From: Winogradskyella bathintestinalis
Lineage (GTDB): Bacteria > Bacteroidota > Bacteroidia > Flavobacteriales > Flavobacteriaceae
NCBI RefSeq assembly: GCF_030407435.1
Contig: NZ_JASDDK010000001.1
Span: 682,001-746,000, forward strand
Direction of reading: 5' to 3'
DNA length: 64,000 nt
Part shown: one piece after another, positions 8,643 through 17,151 of the stretch
How the letters are laid out: every line of letters begins with the position of its first letter
How positions within the stretch are numbered: the stretch's first letter is position 1
Notes under the pieces: generated by a model
What the model was told of the DNA's origin: nothing
Database searches by the model: none
Seen by the model: the letters and a program-made list of their open reading frames with translations, nothing else
Translations under genes and position numbers: made by a program

Positions 8643-9581
8643 TTACTTAAGTCGCTTTATCAACAGCCAAGCATCACGGTTATGTTCACGACGAATTTTA
8701 GAAAGTTCTTGTTGTGCTTCACCTCTCGATTCAAAACTTGCATAAACTACTTCATGCAAACCATAACGATTTGCACCAATTTTTCGTGCTTTAAATCCTT
8801 GACTCCTTAATTGTTTTACTTTTTTTTCAGAATTGGCTTCTACTCTAAAAGCACCAGCTATAATGTGGTAGTTTCCACTTTGTTTTTCTAAAGATAACGT
8901 CGCAGCGGGTAAAGGGTTGCTTATTACAAAAGTTGCTTCTTGTACTTTAGCATCGAGTTTGTCGTTGGCTTGTTCTTGCGCTAGTTGATTGTGATTTTCA
9001 ATAGAATTATTGTAGTACGTTGCGGCGCCAAAACCACCAAGTCCTAGTAAAACTACAGCTGCAGCAGCATATTTAAACCAATTACGATTAGCACGTTTTT
9101 CTGGTGTCAATGTAATCGGAGCAGTTTCTTCTACAGTTTCAACGGTTTCTTTAAGAACTTCGCGCGTAATGTCCGAAGATGTAAAATGTGATAAACCAAA
9201 AGAATCAGTTAAATAATTAACATGACTAGATGGATCAAATTGTATTTTTCCATCAGTGTTTAGCACCAATTCACCAATATTTTTAAGCTGAATAGTTTCA
9301 CCTTCCACCAAATACGATTTAATCGATTTAATCTGTTTTGAGATTCTATTTAAAGCCGTTGCGTACGGTATTTTTTCTACCTCAGCAATATAATTGGCTA
9401 ATAACCCATCATTTTGCTGTAATTGCTCGTTAAACGACAACGCTTTTTTTGGTGGATAAAATGTATGTGTGGTTTCGTGTATTGTGGCTGAAACACGGTG
9501 TGTTAAAAATGCTCCAAATTCAGGAACGGTAACACAATCGTAACGGTATAATAGGTCGCTAATGTAAGTCTCTAACTGCAT
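8643..9581 (-). CDS. HU-CCDC81 and SPOR domain protein
   Basis: A 312-residue bitopic membrane protein. The N-terminal half (about 1-135) has two HU-CCDC81-type units, seen from I-S-D-L-L-Y-R-Y-D-C-V-T-V-P-E-F-G-A-F-L at the start and I-Q-L-K-N-I-G-E-L in the second. A single membrane helix follows (about 170-190, A-A-A-A-V-V-L-L-G-L-G-G-F-G), then a low-complexity linker and a SPOR domain (about 230-312, Y-H-I-I-A-G-A-F-R). SPOR domains bind denuded peptidoglycan at the septum, so the protein probably sits in the inner membrane at division sites, with the HU-like part in the cytoplasm. It is divergent from dprA. Confidence 0.88.
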   Translation of the reverse strand: MQLETYISDLLYRYDCVTVPEFGAFLTHRVSATIHETTHTFYPPKKALSFNEQLQQNDGLLANYIAEVEKIPYATALNRISKQIKSIKSYLVEGETIQLKNIGELVLNTDGKIQFDPSSHVNYLTDSFGLSHFTSSDITREVLKETVETVEETAPITLTPEKRANRNWFKYAAAAVVLLGLGGFGAATYYNNSIENHNQLAQEQANDKLDAKVQEATFVISNPLPAATLSLEKQSGNYHIIAGAFRVEANSEKKVKQLRSQGFKARKIGANRYGLHEVVYASFESRGEAQQELSKIRREHNRDAWLLIKRLK

Positions 9582-9899
9582 AGTAACGCAAAGTTATAAA
9601 TTTTTGTTGCTGAATAGAGGTTAGTTCCGTTTAGTTATTAACATAGAAACTTATATTTATCTATGTAATTGATTTACCAAGGATTCTCAATATAAAATTT
9701 TTTAAGTAAGCTGTTTTATACAAAGCATACACAATTATTTTTCCCGTTGAATTTTGTGACTATTAAAATACGTATAACTTCAAATATTCCAACAGTTTCT
9801 TTTGAAGAGGTTGAGAACCATATATAATCCGAACCCATTCAAAATTAAATAATTATATTCGTATACAGACGATTTAATTCTTCAAAAACCTATTATTCA
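9582..9899. other. Divergent intergenic region, HU-SPOR gene to dprA
   Basis: A region of 318 bases between divergent genes that must hold promoters for both. On the minus strand TAACTTTG (9589-9596) matches the TAnnTTTG box but sits only 7 bases from the ATG. I see no convincing -33 partner and no hairpin. Confidence 0.4.
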
Positions 9900-11003
9900 A
9901 TGACCGATCAACAGCTTATTTATGCTTTAGCATTGCAACATGTGCCTAAAATTGGCGCGACCACTGCTAAAAAATTAATAAATCATTGTGGATCAGCGGA
10001 AGCGGTTTTAACTGAAAAGAAATCTAAACTTTTAAAAATTGATGGTATCGGTACGATAACGATTCAAGGGCTTTTTGATAAAAACCATATTAATGAAGCC
10101 GAAGAGGAACTGAAATTTATAAAAGACAATAACATCAAAACTCATTATTTTACGGAAGATACGTATCCCGAACGCCTAAAACATTGCATTGATGGTCCGA
10201 TTGTATTATTTCAATCTGGAAATATTAATATAAAACAGCAACGTATTATTAGTATTGTGGGAGCTCGGAAAATCACAACGAGCGGCATTGCATTCTGTGA
10301 AAAACTGGTAGAAGCATTAGCATCCTTTAACCCAATTATAGTTTCTGGTTTTGCTTACGGAACAGATATTACGGCACAAAAAGCTGCCGTAAAACATAAC
10401 TTACAAACCATAGGCTGTTTGGCACATGGTCTCAACCAAATTTATCCTAAAGTGCATAAAAAGTATGTTGCTAATATTGAAAACCATGGGGGATTTTATA
10501 CCGATTTTTGGAGTGCGGATACTTTTGATAGAAACAATTTTTTAAAACGGAACCGTATTATTGCAGGACTCAGTGAAGCTACAATCGTTATAGAATCTGC
10601 CGAAAAAGGAGGTAGTTTGGTTACAGCTGATATTGCCAATTCGTATAATAGGGAAGTTTTTGCTGTACCAGGTAGAACCACGGACAGCCAAAGCGTAGGT
10701 TGTAATAATTTAATAAAATTCCAGAAAGCCCATTTATTATCTAATCCGTTAGATGTACCGTATATGCTGAATTGGGAGTTGGAATCCGATAAGAAACCAG
10801 CCATACAACAACAACTATTTGTAGAATTGGAACCCGACGAAAAAATAATTTATAATTTCCTAAAGGAGAATAATAAGGAATTATTAGATGTTATTGCATT
10901 ACGGTGCGAAATGCCAACTTATAAATTAGCAGGATTGCTTCTTAATATGGAATTGAAAGGTGTTGTGCGTCCTTTACCAGGTAAGTTGTTTGAGATAATA
11001 TAG
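9900..11003 (+). CDS. dprA: DNA-processing protein DprA
   Basis: Binds incoming single-stranded DNA during natural transformation and loads RecA. In the 367-residue protein an N-terminal helix-hairpin-helix region (about 5-60, G-A-T-T-A-K-K-L, I-D-G-I-G) precedes the Rossmann-like DprA core, with I-V-G-A-R-K-I-T-T-S-G (about 119-129), S-G-F-A-Y-G-T-D-I-T-A-Q-K-A-A (about 150-164), G-C-L-A-H-G-L-N-Q-I-Y-P and the E-S-A-E-K-G-G-S-L-V-T-A block. A C-terminal winged-helix segment (about 310-367) completes the usual architecture. Presence of dprA suggests, but does not prove, competence. It stands alone on the + strand. Confidence 0.95.
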   Translation: MTDQQLIYALALQHVPKIGATTAKKLINHCGSAEAVLTEKKSKLLKIDGIGTITIQGLFDKNHINEAEEELKFIKDNNIKTHYFTEDTYPERLKHCIDGPIVLFQSGNINIKQQRIISIVGARKITTSGIAFCEKLVEALASFNPIIVSGFAYGTDITAQKAAVKHNLQTIGCLAHGLNQIYPKVHKKYVANIENHGGFYTDFWSADTFDRNNFLKRNRIIAGLSEATIVIESAEKGGSLVTADIANSYNREVFAVPGRTTDSQSVGCNNLIKFQKAHLLSNPLDVPYMLNWELESDKKPAIQQQLFVELEPDEKIIYNFLKENNKELLDVIALRCEMPTYKLAGLLLNMELKGVVRPLPGKLFEII

Positions 11004-11077
11004 AAAATAAAGGCCTTTCATGTTTTGATTTTGACTTCAATTCAGTCACCACAAATCATGTAAGACCTGAATTAGTT

Positions 11078-12046
11078 CTAATAACCAACTTTTTCTCTTA
11101 CTCGTTGTAAAACGTCATCGGCTACAAGTTTAGCTTTTGCAGCGCCTTTAGCCAAGGCTGCATCAACTTCGTCGAGATTATTCATATAATAATGATAACG
11201 TTCTCTTTGTGTCTCAAAACGATCTACCACCAATTCGTATAGAGCTTGTTTAGCGTGTCCGTAACCGTAATTGCCTCCTTCATAATTTGCTTTCATCGTT
11301 TCTATTTGAGTTTCAGAAGCTAATAAACTGTAAATCGCAAAACAATTGCAAGTGGTCCAATCTTTTGGGTCTTCCAGTGGAGTACTATCAGTTTCAATAG
11401 ACATTATTTTTTTACGTAGCTTTTTGTCTGGTAAAAAGATATTGATGAAATTTCCTCTACTCTTACTCATTTTTTCACCGTCTGTTCCAGGAATAAGCAT
11501 ACCATCTTTCTGTATTTTTCCTTCAGGTAAAACAAAAGCTTCACCCATTTTAGCGTGAAAACGAGACGCAACATCACGAGTCATTTCAATATGTTGTAAT
11601 TGATCTTTTCCTACCGGAATAATTTCAGCATCGTACAATAAAATATCTGCAGCCATAAGCATTGGGTAGGTAAATAAACCTGCGTTGACATCTTCTAAAC
11701 GGTCTGCTTTATCTTTAAAACCATGTGCTAATGTTAAGCGTTGGTACGGAAAGAAACAACTTAAATACCACGATAATTCAGCAACTTGTGGAATATCACT
11801 TTGTCTGTAAAATACGGTTTTTTCAATATCTAAACCACAAGCCAACCATGTTGCTGCAACGGAATACGTATGATTTCTTAATTCTTCAGCATCTTTAATT
11901 TGGGTGAGTGTGTGCAAATTTGCAATAAATAGAAACGATTCATTTTTAGCATCATTTGCCATTTCTATTGCTGGTAAAATTGCCCCTAAGATGTTACCTA
12001 AATGTGGTGTTCCTGTACTTTGTACTCCTGTTAGTATTCTTGCCAT
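11078..12046 (-). CDS. trpS: Tryptophanyl-tRNA synthetase
   Basis: Charges tRNA-Trp with tryptophan. Class I synthetase signatures are plain: the HIGH-type motif T-G-T-P-H-L-G-N (about 11-18) and K-M-S-K-S (within G-E-K-M-S-K-S-R-G-N, about 190-200). The length of 322 residues matches the bacterial family. The ATG at 12046 is preceded 4 bases upstream by a hairpin element (12051-12080) and farther up by a truncated copy (12127-12142), both oriented with trpS. A -7-like box TACCTTTG (12165-12172, minus strand) lies about 120 bases upstream and is the best promoter candidate, which would put both elements in the 5' leader. Confidence 0.97.
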   Translation of the reverse strand: MARILTGVQSTGTPHLGNILGAILPAIEMANDAKNESFLFIANLHTLTQIKDAEELRNHTYSVAATWLACGLDIEKTVFYRQSDIPQVAELSWYLSCFFPYQRLTLAHGFKDKADRLEDVNAGLFTYPMLMAADILLYDAEIIPVGKDQLQHIEMTRDVASRFHAKMGEAFVLPEGKIQKDGMLIPGTDGEKMSKSRGNFINIFLPDKKLRKKIMSIETDSTPLEDPKDWTTCNCFAIYSLLASETQIETMKANYEGGNYGYGHAKQALYELVVDRFETQRERYHYYMNNLDEVDAALAKGAAKAKLVADDVLQRVREKVGY

Positions 12047-12050
12047 AATA

Positions 12051-12080
12051 ATGCCTGTATAAGCAGGTATCTCTTTAATT
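12051..12080 (-). repeat. Leader hairpin element before trpS
   Basis: On the minus strand: AATTAAAGAGATACCTGC, loop, then ACAGGCAT, ending 4 bases before the trpS ATG. The arms ATACCTG and CAGGCAT pair with one G-T wobble. Same order of sequence as the other leader elements in the window. Confidence 0.65.
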
Positions 12081-12126
12081 GTTCCTTTATCTTAATCCAT
12101 TTTGAAATTATATTTAGTAATTGAAT

Positions 12127-12142
12127 TAAGCAGGAATCTTTT
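12127..12142 (-). repeat. Truncated leader element upstream of trpS
   Basis: On the minus strand GAAAAGATTCCTGCTT matches the left arm of the leader hairpin family, but the right arm is absent. It is in tandem with the full copy at 12051-12080. Confidence 0.4.
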
Positions 12143-12227
12143 CAAATTTAACTTTTGTAAAAAGCAAAGGTAAATTTTTTAGTAGACTATAAGAAGTCCT
12201 TTAATTTAATTAACTAGTTTTGGTGCC

Positions 12228-12983
12228 ATGGCAATTTTTAAATATCCATTTTGGCTTTTATATCGTATATGGTTCTATATTTTGGTGGCTATTCCGATTA
12301 TTGTTTTGTTTCCTTTTCTTATAGTATCCATCTCACGAGAGCAATGGTATCCCTATTTTTTTCGATTAGCTCGTATTTGGTCTAAATTTATTCTAATAGG
12401 TATGGGTTTTGGCTATAAGATTGTTAGAGAAGAAACACCAGATCCTAATAAGAGTTATATGTTTGTGGCCAATCATACCTCGATGGCTGATATTATGCTG
12501 ATGTTGGTTACGGTTAAAAATCCATTTGTTTTTGTAGGCAAAAAAGAATTGGCTAAAATTCCACTCTTTGGATTCTTTTACAAACGCACGTGTATTTTGG
12601 TAGATAGAACGAGTGCTAAAAGTAGACAAGCGGTATTTTTAAGAGCACAACGACGGCTAAAACAAGACTTAAGTATTTGTATCTTTCCTGAAGGTGGCGT
12701 GCCTGAGGAGCACATTATGTTAGATGAATTTAAAGATGGTGCATTCCGATTAGCTATAAATCATCAAATACCTGTAGTCCCAATTACATTTTACGATAAT
12801 AAGAAACGATTTTCATATACTTTTTTTAGCGGTAGTCCTGGGAAAATGAGAGCTAGAATTCATAAATTCATTTCTACCAAAGATTTAACCATAGCAGATA
12901 CAAAACCTTTAAACGCCACAGTAAAAGCTATTATTTGGGATGAGCTAAGTAGTGATTTAAATTCAAATAAAAAGCTACCCTAA
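12228..12983 (+). CDS. plsC: 1-acyl-sn-glycerol-3-phosphate acyltransferase
   Basis: Transfers a second acyl chain to lysophosphatidate, giving phosphatidate for phospholipid synthesis at the inner membrane. The 251-residue protein has one or two N-terminal hydrophobic helices (about 8-35), the catalytic N-H-T-S-M-A-D motif (H83, D88 of the HX4D signature), and F-P-E-G-G (about 153-157) for phosphate binding. A lysophospholipid-acyltransferase relative acting on ornithine lipid cannot be excluded, but the motif spacing is standard PlsC. The stop codon lies inside the following terminator hairpin. Confidence 0.9.
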   Translation: MAIFKYPFWLLYRIWFYILVAIPIIVLFPFLIVSISREQWYPYFFRLARIWSKFILIGMGFGYKIVREETPDPNKSYMFVANHTSMADIMLMLVTVKNPFVFVGKKELAKIPLFGFFYKRTCILVDRTSAKSRQAVFLRAQRRLKQDLSICIFPEGGVPEEHIMLDEFKDGAFRLAINHQIPVVPITFYDNKKRFSYTFFSGSPGKMRARIHKFISTKDLTIADTKPLNATVKAIIWDELSSDLNSNKKLP

Positions 12984-12998
12984 CCAAGAGTAGCTTTT
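12970..12998 (+). terminator. Intrinsic terminator of plsC
   Basis: AAAAGCTAC (12970-12978) pairs perfectly with GTAGCTTTT (12990-12998) over an 11-base loop that contains the plsC stop codon. The A-run and T-run on either side could let it also end the minus-strand transcript of the anti-sigma gene, whose stop lies 48 bases to the right. Confidence 0.75.
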
Positions 12999-13045
12999 GT
13001 CATCATTGCATTCATCATAGCTTTTCTGCAATAACCTAACCTAAC

Positions 13046-14638
13046 CTAAAACTTAAAACTTAACCCAGTATAAACACCAATAATAAATGGTCTAAAATTT
13101 CCTGTAGTATTATCGAATGTATTTAATTGATATTTAAAAGTTGGTTCGAGATTTATATCCCATTGTTTTGAAAGATTGTAATCCATTCCCAAACCAAAAT
13201 TGGCACTAAAACTAGTATTATTAATATTGCTTGCTTCTCCAATCAATGTTGTTGTTCCATTAACATCGGCATAAATTTCATTACCGTTTAAAATAAATGT
13301 ACTGAATCCGCCGATAATATTAATACCAAATTTCTTGTCGAGTAATGCATATTCTAATGCAACAGGTATTTCAATAAAACCAAATTTTTGTTCAATCTCG
13401 CCAGGGAATTTAGTGTTGAATAATTCTGGAGTAGACGATTTATTCATCATAGTGGAACTCATCAAAGACGTATGTTCTTTACCATTGTTGAAAGCAATAT
13501 TTTTATATTGAGCACCTACACCTCGTGCAGTTGTTGCTGCTCCAGTAAAAGCGAATACATCTGTAGTGGTTTGATTAAGATTAATACGATTGATACCGGC
13601 TCTAACTTTTAATTTTTTAGAAATAGCATAACTACCAGCAATACCATAACTCATATTAACATCACTGCTTTTAGAATTGTTATTAAACTGTTGATCTATT
13701 GAAGATCCTTCTCCCATAGAACTAAAATAGACAGGTGCAATATTGGGTGAAATACTCCATCTATTTCGTTTATTGTCTTTTTCTCCGTCATCAGTAGTAT
13801 CTTCGTTTTCGGCAATAGCATTCTCAATAGTTGCCTGTTCGGAAGCTTCTAATAGTGAATTTTCTTTTTCTAAGCTATCCTCTTTATTGCTATCTTTTTC
13901 TAATGTTTTACTGTTCTGATTTTGGGTCGATAAATTATCAGCAATAGCATTTTTATGTTGTTCAATGGCGGTTTTAATAGTTGACTTTCGTTCTATGTCT
14001 GTATTCAAAAACGATTTATCGTTTTTCTCTACAATCGATTTATTATCATTTTTTAAATTAGAATTAGATATTTTGGATTGCGTCGCAATTTTGCCATTTT
14101 TATCTTTAGATGTCGGAGTAGATAAATCATTACCATTATCTTCAACATTAGTATTATTAGCAACCCTATTTAAAGGTTTACTAATAGTATTAGAATTGGT
14201 TAATTGGTTCGAAGTACTGGTTGTTTGGGAAGAATTATTTTCTGATATATTTGAATACGAATTGTCTTCTATATCGGAATTAGAATCTGCAACTTTTGAA
14301 CTATCAGAGTCAGCTGTATTGAGTTCAATTTGCTTATTATCTTTTAAATAATTATTGGAATCATTTTCAGATGCGGAATCTGTTTTATCGGTATTAACAA
14401 TAGGAAATTCTTGAGTATTAGATTTATTAGAATTAAAAATTGTAAAACCAACGGTAAGTAATAATGCAATTACAGCAGCAACTCCCCCAAGCTGCCACCA
14501 AAGACCGATAACTTTTCGTTTTTTCTTTTTATTAGGAAGACTCTCACTGATATTCTCCCAAACAGTATCGTTAGGGGTAACTTCAAAATCTTTAAACTTT
14601 TCTTGAAAAAGTCTATCTATGTTTTTTTTATCGTTCAT
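13046..14638 (-). CDS. Dual-membrane-spanning anti-sigma factor candidate (Dma-like) with C-terminal beta-barrel
   Basis: A 530-residue protein with unusual architecture. Residues 1-43 are a charged cytoplasmic segment (F-Q-E-K-F-K-D-F-E-V-T-P-N-D-T-V-W), ending in a Lys/Arg stop-transfer patch. Residues 44-68 are one membrane helix. About 70-290 is a low-complexity Asn/Ser/Asp-rich linker. About 290-530 alternates as an outer-membrane beta-barrel and ends in Phe. The gene starts 24 bases after the ECF sigma gene. Placing one domain in the cytoplasm and one in the outer membrane fits the dual-membrane-spanning anti-sigma (Dma) proteins described in Bacteroides thetaiotaomicron. The anti-sigma role is inferred from architecture and linkage; a plain outer-membrane barrel protein is the alternative. 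Confidence 0.75.
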   Translation of the reverse strand: MNDKKNIDRLFQEKFKDFEVTPNDTVWENISESLPNKKKKRKVIGLWWQLGGVAAVIALLLTVGFTIFNSNKSNTQEFPIVNTDKTDSASENDSNNYLKDNKQIELNTADSDSSKVADSNSDIEDNSYSNISENNSSQTTSTSNQLTNSNTISKPLNRVANNTNVEDNGNDLSTPTSKDKNGKIATQSKISNSNLKNDNKSIVEKNDKSFLNTDIERKSTIKTAIEQHKNAIADNLSTQNQNSKTLEKDSNKEDSLEKENSLLEASEQATIENAIAENEDTTDDGEKDNKRNRWSISPNIAPVYFSSMGEGSSIDQQFNNNSKSSDVNMSYGIAGSYAISKKLKVRAGINRINLNQTTTDVFAFTGAATTARGVGAQYKNIAFNNGKEHTSLMSSTMMNKSSTPELFNTKFPGEIEQKFGFIEIPVALEYALLDKKFGINIIGGFSTFILNGNEIYADVNGTTTLIGEASNINNTSFSANFGLGMDYNLSKQWDINLEPTFKYQLNTFDNTTGNFRPFIIGVYTGLSFKF

Positions 14639-14662
14639 TATTATGGTCTGTTTCTCTGCAGA

Positions 14663-15214
14663 CTATTTTTTTAATCGCTGCGAATTGACAGTGGCATTGT
14701 AGGATTCAATTTTTTCTTTTAAAATCATCCTTGCGCGTGCTAAATTAGATTTTGATGTCCCAATGGAAATCTGTACTAATTCACTAATCTCAACATGAGA
14801 ATACCCGTCTAGCACATATAAATTGAATATCAATCGATACCGGTCTGGTAAGTCTTGTATAATTTTTAGTAGATATTCAATACTAACATCATTATCATTA
14901 ATTTCTACAGAGACTTCTTCAATATCACTTTCATTAACGATAGCATAAACTCCAACATCTTCTCTGTAGCGCTGTAACGCGGTGTTTATTGCAATTCGTT
15001 TTAACCAACCTTCAAAAGATCCTTTATAATTATACTGTTCTATTTTGCTAAAAATAGTTATAAAAGCATCGTGCAGATTATCTTCGGCTTCGGCATAGTT
15101 TTTTGAATACTTAAGACAAAGCGAAAATAATTTACTTGCATATAGCTTGTATAATTGGCTTTGTGCTTGCGCATCATTATTAATACATTTTTTAATGAGC
15201 TTCTCTAAACTCAC
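14663..15214 (-). CDS. ECF-type RNA polymerase sigma factor
   Basis: A 183-residue sigma-70 family protein with only regions 2 and 4. Region 2 is at about 10-75 (L-Y-K-L-Y-A-S-K-L-F, A-E-D-N-L-H-D-A-F, F-E-G-W-L-K-R-I-A-I-N). Region 4 is at about 115-170 (L-P-D-R-Y-R-L-I-F-N-L-Y, H-V-E-I-S-E-L, a helix-turn-helix ending S-N-L-A-R-A-R). It directs RNA polymerase to a small regulon, probably in response to envelope state sensed by the downstream barrel protein. The start is GTG at 15214. The lipoprotein gene lies 55 bases upstream and probably shares its transcript, with an ECF-like promoter ahead of it. Confidence 0.93.
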   Translation of the reverse strand: MSLEKLIKKCINNDAQAQSQLYKLYASKLFSLCLKYSKNYAEAEDNLHDAFITIFSKIEQYNYKGSFEGWLKRIAINTALQRYREDVGVYAIVNESDIEEVSVEINDNDVSIEYLLKIIQDLPDRYRLIFNLYVLDGYSHVEISELVQISIGTSKSNLARARMILKEKIESYNATVNSQRLKK

Positions 15215-15269
15215 ATGAATTTTGGAATTAATTAATATTTAGTTTCGCTACGTTTTCAAATTGGGTTTT

Positions 15270-15683
15270 TTAATCTAAAACAGGAACTTCTACCACCAGA
15301 TATTGTTCTTCTCCTTCTTCATCATATCCTTGAAAAAATTTAAATACATACGTTTCTGTTCCGGTTACGATAAAATTTAAACTTACTGTAACTGACTCTG
15401 GGCTTTCTTCACAAGAAGCATCTTGATAAACCGAGTTAATAACGGCTATCGTACGTTCATTTTCATGTATGTCGTAAAAAAAATTATAAAACCGATGACA
15501 GGCAGTAGGTCTGTTGTATGTGATTAGAATTTCGTAAGTTTCATTAAATGCAAACTGTTCTGGGAGTTCTACACTTTCAATCGGCAGTGTTTCTGTACTA
15601 ATATAAGTAGAATCACCATCATCAACACTACACGAGGTCAGTATTGTTAAAAATAAAATGGTTAAAAGGGCATATTTTTTCAT
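15270..15683 (-). CDS. Small lipoprotein upstream of ECF sigma factor
   Basis: Reads as a 137-residue lipoprotein from the ATG at 15683; a TTG 21 bases earlier would add seven residues but spoils the signal peptide. The signal M-K-K-Y then a hydrophobic run ends with the lipobox L-T-S-C, followed by S-V-D-D-G-D, an acidic stretch like flavobacterial surface-export signals. The mature part has two cysteines (in T-A-C-H and A-S-C-E) that may form a disulfide, and a beta-rich pattern. No known domain is recognised. First gene of the lipoprotein/sigma/anti-sigma operon, so it may be part of the sensing system. Confidence 0.75.
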   Translation of the reverse strand: MKKYALLTILFLTILTSCSVDDGDSTYISTETLPIESVELPEQFAFNETYEILITYNRPTACHRFYNFFYDIHENERTIAVINSVYQDASCEESPESVTVSLNFIVTGTETYVFKFFQGYDEEGEEQYLVVEVPVLD

Positions 15684-15708
15684 AATATAAATAATCAATT
15701 TCAATATA

Positions 15709-15738
15709 TAGATGTAGCAAACTCAAAAGGGTTGCGTC
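15709..15738 (-). promoter_or_regulatory. ECF-like promoter of the lipoprotein/sigma/anti-sigma operon
   Basis: On the minus strand: GACGCAACCCTTTT (15738-15725), 8 bases, TACATCTA (15716-15709). CAACC as -35 and TCTA as -10 leave a 17-base spacer, typical of ECF promoters. Transcription would start near 15702, about 19 bases before the ATG at 15683. The same two motifs at the same spacing occur at 21189-21218. Confidence 0.65.
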
Positions 15739-15863
15739 TATTACCAAATAAATTTTAATATGTCGTCATAAAAAAATCAGTTATTGTATTTTAGGAACGC
15801 CATTTTTATTTTTATACAATGTATAATATAGAAGAAATTCTGTAAAGCAAAATTTAACCAAAA

Positions 15864-15890
15864 AAAAATCCTGTAAAAAACAGGATTTTT
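15864..15890 (-). terminator. Intrinsic terminator of recA
   Basis: AAAAATCCTG (15864-15873), 7-base loop, CAGGATTTTT (15881-15890): a perfect 10-bp stem with a T-run on the minus strand, 48 bases after the recA stop codon. Confidence 0.85.
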
Positions 15891-15937
15891 TTTAATGATC
15901 ACATCTTTTAAGATGTAAAAAAGTAACTAAAGCACTC

Positions 15938-16942
15938 TTATTGAGAATCGTTAATAAAAGCTCTCACTTTTTCTTCTAATTCATCCATTAAATCAGGATT
16001 ATCTTTAATAAGCATTTTTACCGCATCACGCCCTTGACCAAGTTTAGTGTCTCCATAGCTAAACCAAGAACCACTCTTTTTAACTATTTCTTGTTCTACA
16101 GCTAAATCTAAAACTTCTCCTACTTTAGAAATACCTGCACCATACATAATATCAAATTCCGCTAATCTAAATGGAGGAGCGACTTTATTTTTAACCACTT
16201 TAACTCGGGTTTTATTACCCATAACGTTACTGTTGCTATCTTTTATTTGTGTAGAACGTCTAATATCTAAACGTACAGAAGCATAGAATTTTAAGGCGTT
16301 ACCACCAGTTGTAGTTTCAGGGTTACCAAACATTACACCAATCTTTTCACGTAATTGGTTAATGAAAATTACCGTACAATTTGTTTTACTAATTGAAGCT
16401 GTTAATTTTCTAAGGGCTTGCGACATTAAACGGGCATGTAAGCCCATTTTAGAATCTCCCATTTCACCCTCAATCTCACTTTTTGGCGTTAAGGCAGCAA
16501 CAGAATCGACCACTACAATATCAATAGCACCAGATCGAATTAAATTATCTGCGATTTCTAAAGCTTGTTCTCCGTTATCTGGTTGAGAAATAATTAAGTT
16601 GTCAATATCAACGTTTAATTTTTCAGCATAAAAACGGTCAAAAGCATGCTCTGCATCAATAAATGCCGCAATACCACCTGCCTTTTGAGCTTCTGCAATA
16701 GCATGAAGTGTTAAGGTTGTTTTACCAGATGATTCTGGTCCGTAAATTTCAATAACACGTCCTCTTGGGTAACCGCCAACACCTAATGCAATATCTAATC
16801 CTAATGAACCAGAAGGTATAGCATCTACATCAACTACAGCCTGGTCGCTCATTTTCATTACTGTTCCTTTTCCATAAGCCTTATCTAACTTGTCTAAAGT
16901 TAGTTTTAAAGCTTTTAACTTTGCGTCTTTTTCACTACTCAT
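15938..16942 (-). CDS. recA: Recombinase RecA
   Basis: The DNA strand-exchange protein of homologous recombination and the SOS response. The 334 residues include Walker A G-P-E-S-S-G-K-T (68-75), Walker B-like I-D-I-V-V-V-D-S-V (about 139-147), loop L1 with E-G-E-M-G-D, and the loop L2 block [29 protein letters not shown] (split here by residue). Both DNA-binding loops are intact. A TATTTTTG -7 box (16981-16988, minus strand) lies 38 bases upstream without a clear -33 partner. No LexA-type operator was recognised. Its own terminator follows. Confidence 0.98.
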   Translation of the reverse strand: MSSEKDAKLKALKLTLDKLDKAYGKGTVMKMSDQAVVDVDAIPSGSLGLDIALGVGGYPRGRVIEIYGPESSGKTTLTLHAIAEAQKAGGIAAFIDAEHAFDRFYAEKLNVDIDNLIISQPDNGEQALEIADNLIRSGAIDIVVVDSVAALTPKSEIEGEMGDSKMGLHARLMSQALRKLTASISKTNCTVIFINQLREKIGVMFGNPETTTGGNALKFYASVRLDIRRSTQIKDSNSNVMGNKTRVKVVKNKVAPPFRLAEFDIMYGAGISKVGEVLDLAVEQEIVKKSGSWFSYGDTKLGQGRDAVKMLIKDNPDLMDELEEKVRAFINDSQ

Positions 16943-17098
16943 ATGTTCTGTTTTCTTAGAATTCCTTATAAATTATAATTCAAAAATACCACTTATTTTA
17001 CTTAATAACATTTCTCGTTTCAAATTACTACAAATGCTAGTCATTTTTTTAAGTTTTAGAAACCGCTTCATGTTCTTTTAGAATTTATGATTATAAAA

Positions 17099-17126
17099 AA
17101 GCCAGAACAATTACATGTTCTGGCTT
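17099..17126 (-). terminator. Intrinsic terminator of the DUF4374 gene
   Basis: AAGCCAGAACA (17099-17109), 6-base loop, TGTTCTGGCTT (17116-17126): an 11-bp perfect stem followed on the minus strand by a T-run. It ends the TonB receptor/DUF4374 operon 25 bases after its last stop codon. Confidence 0.9.
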
Positions 17127-17151
17127 CATATATTAAATCAATTAATTCGTT

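Noticed and set aside
8911..8920. AAAGGGTTGC resembling part of the ECF-like promoter motif
   Set aside because: It lies inside the HU-SPOR coding region, lacks the GACG flank and has no TACATCTA partner at the right spacing.
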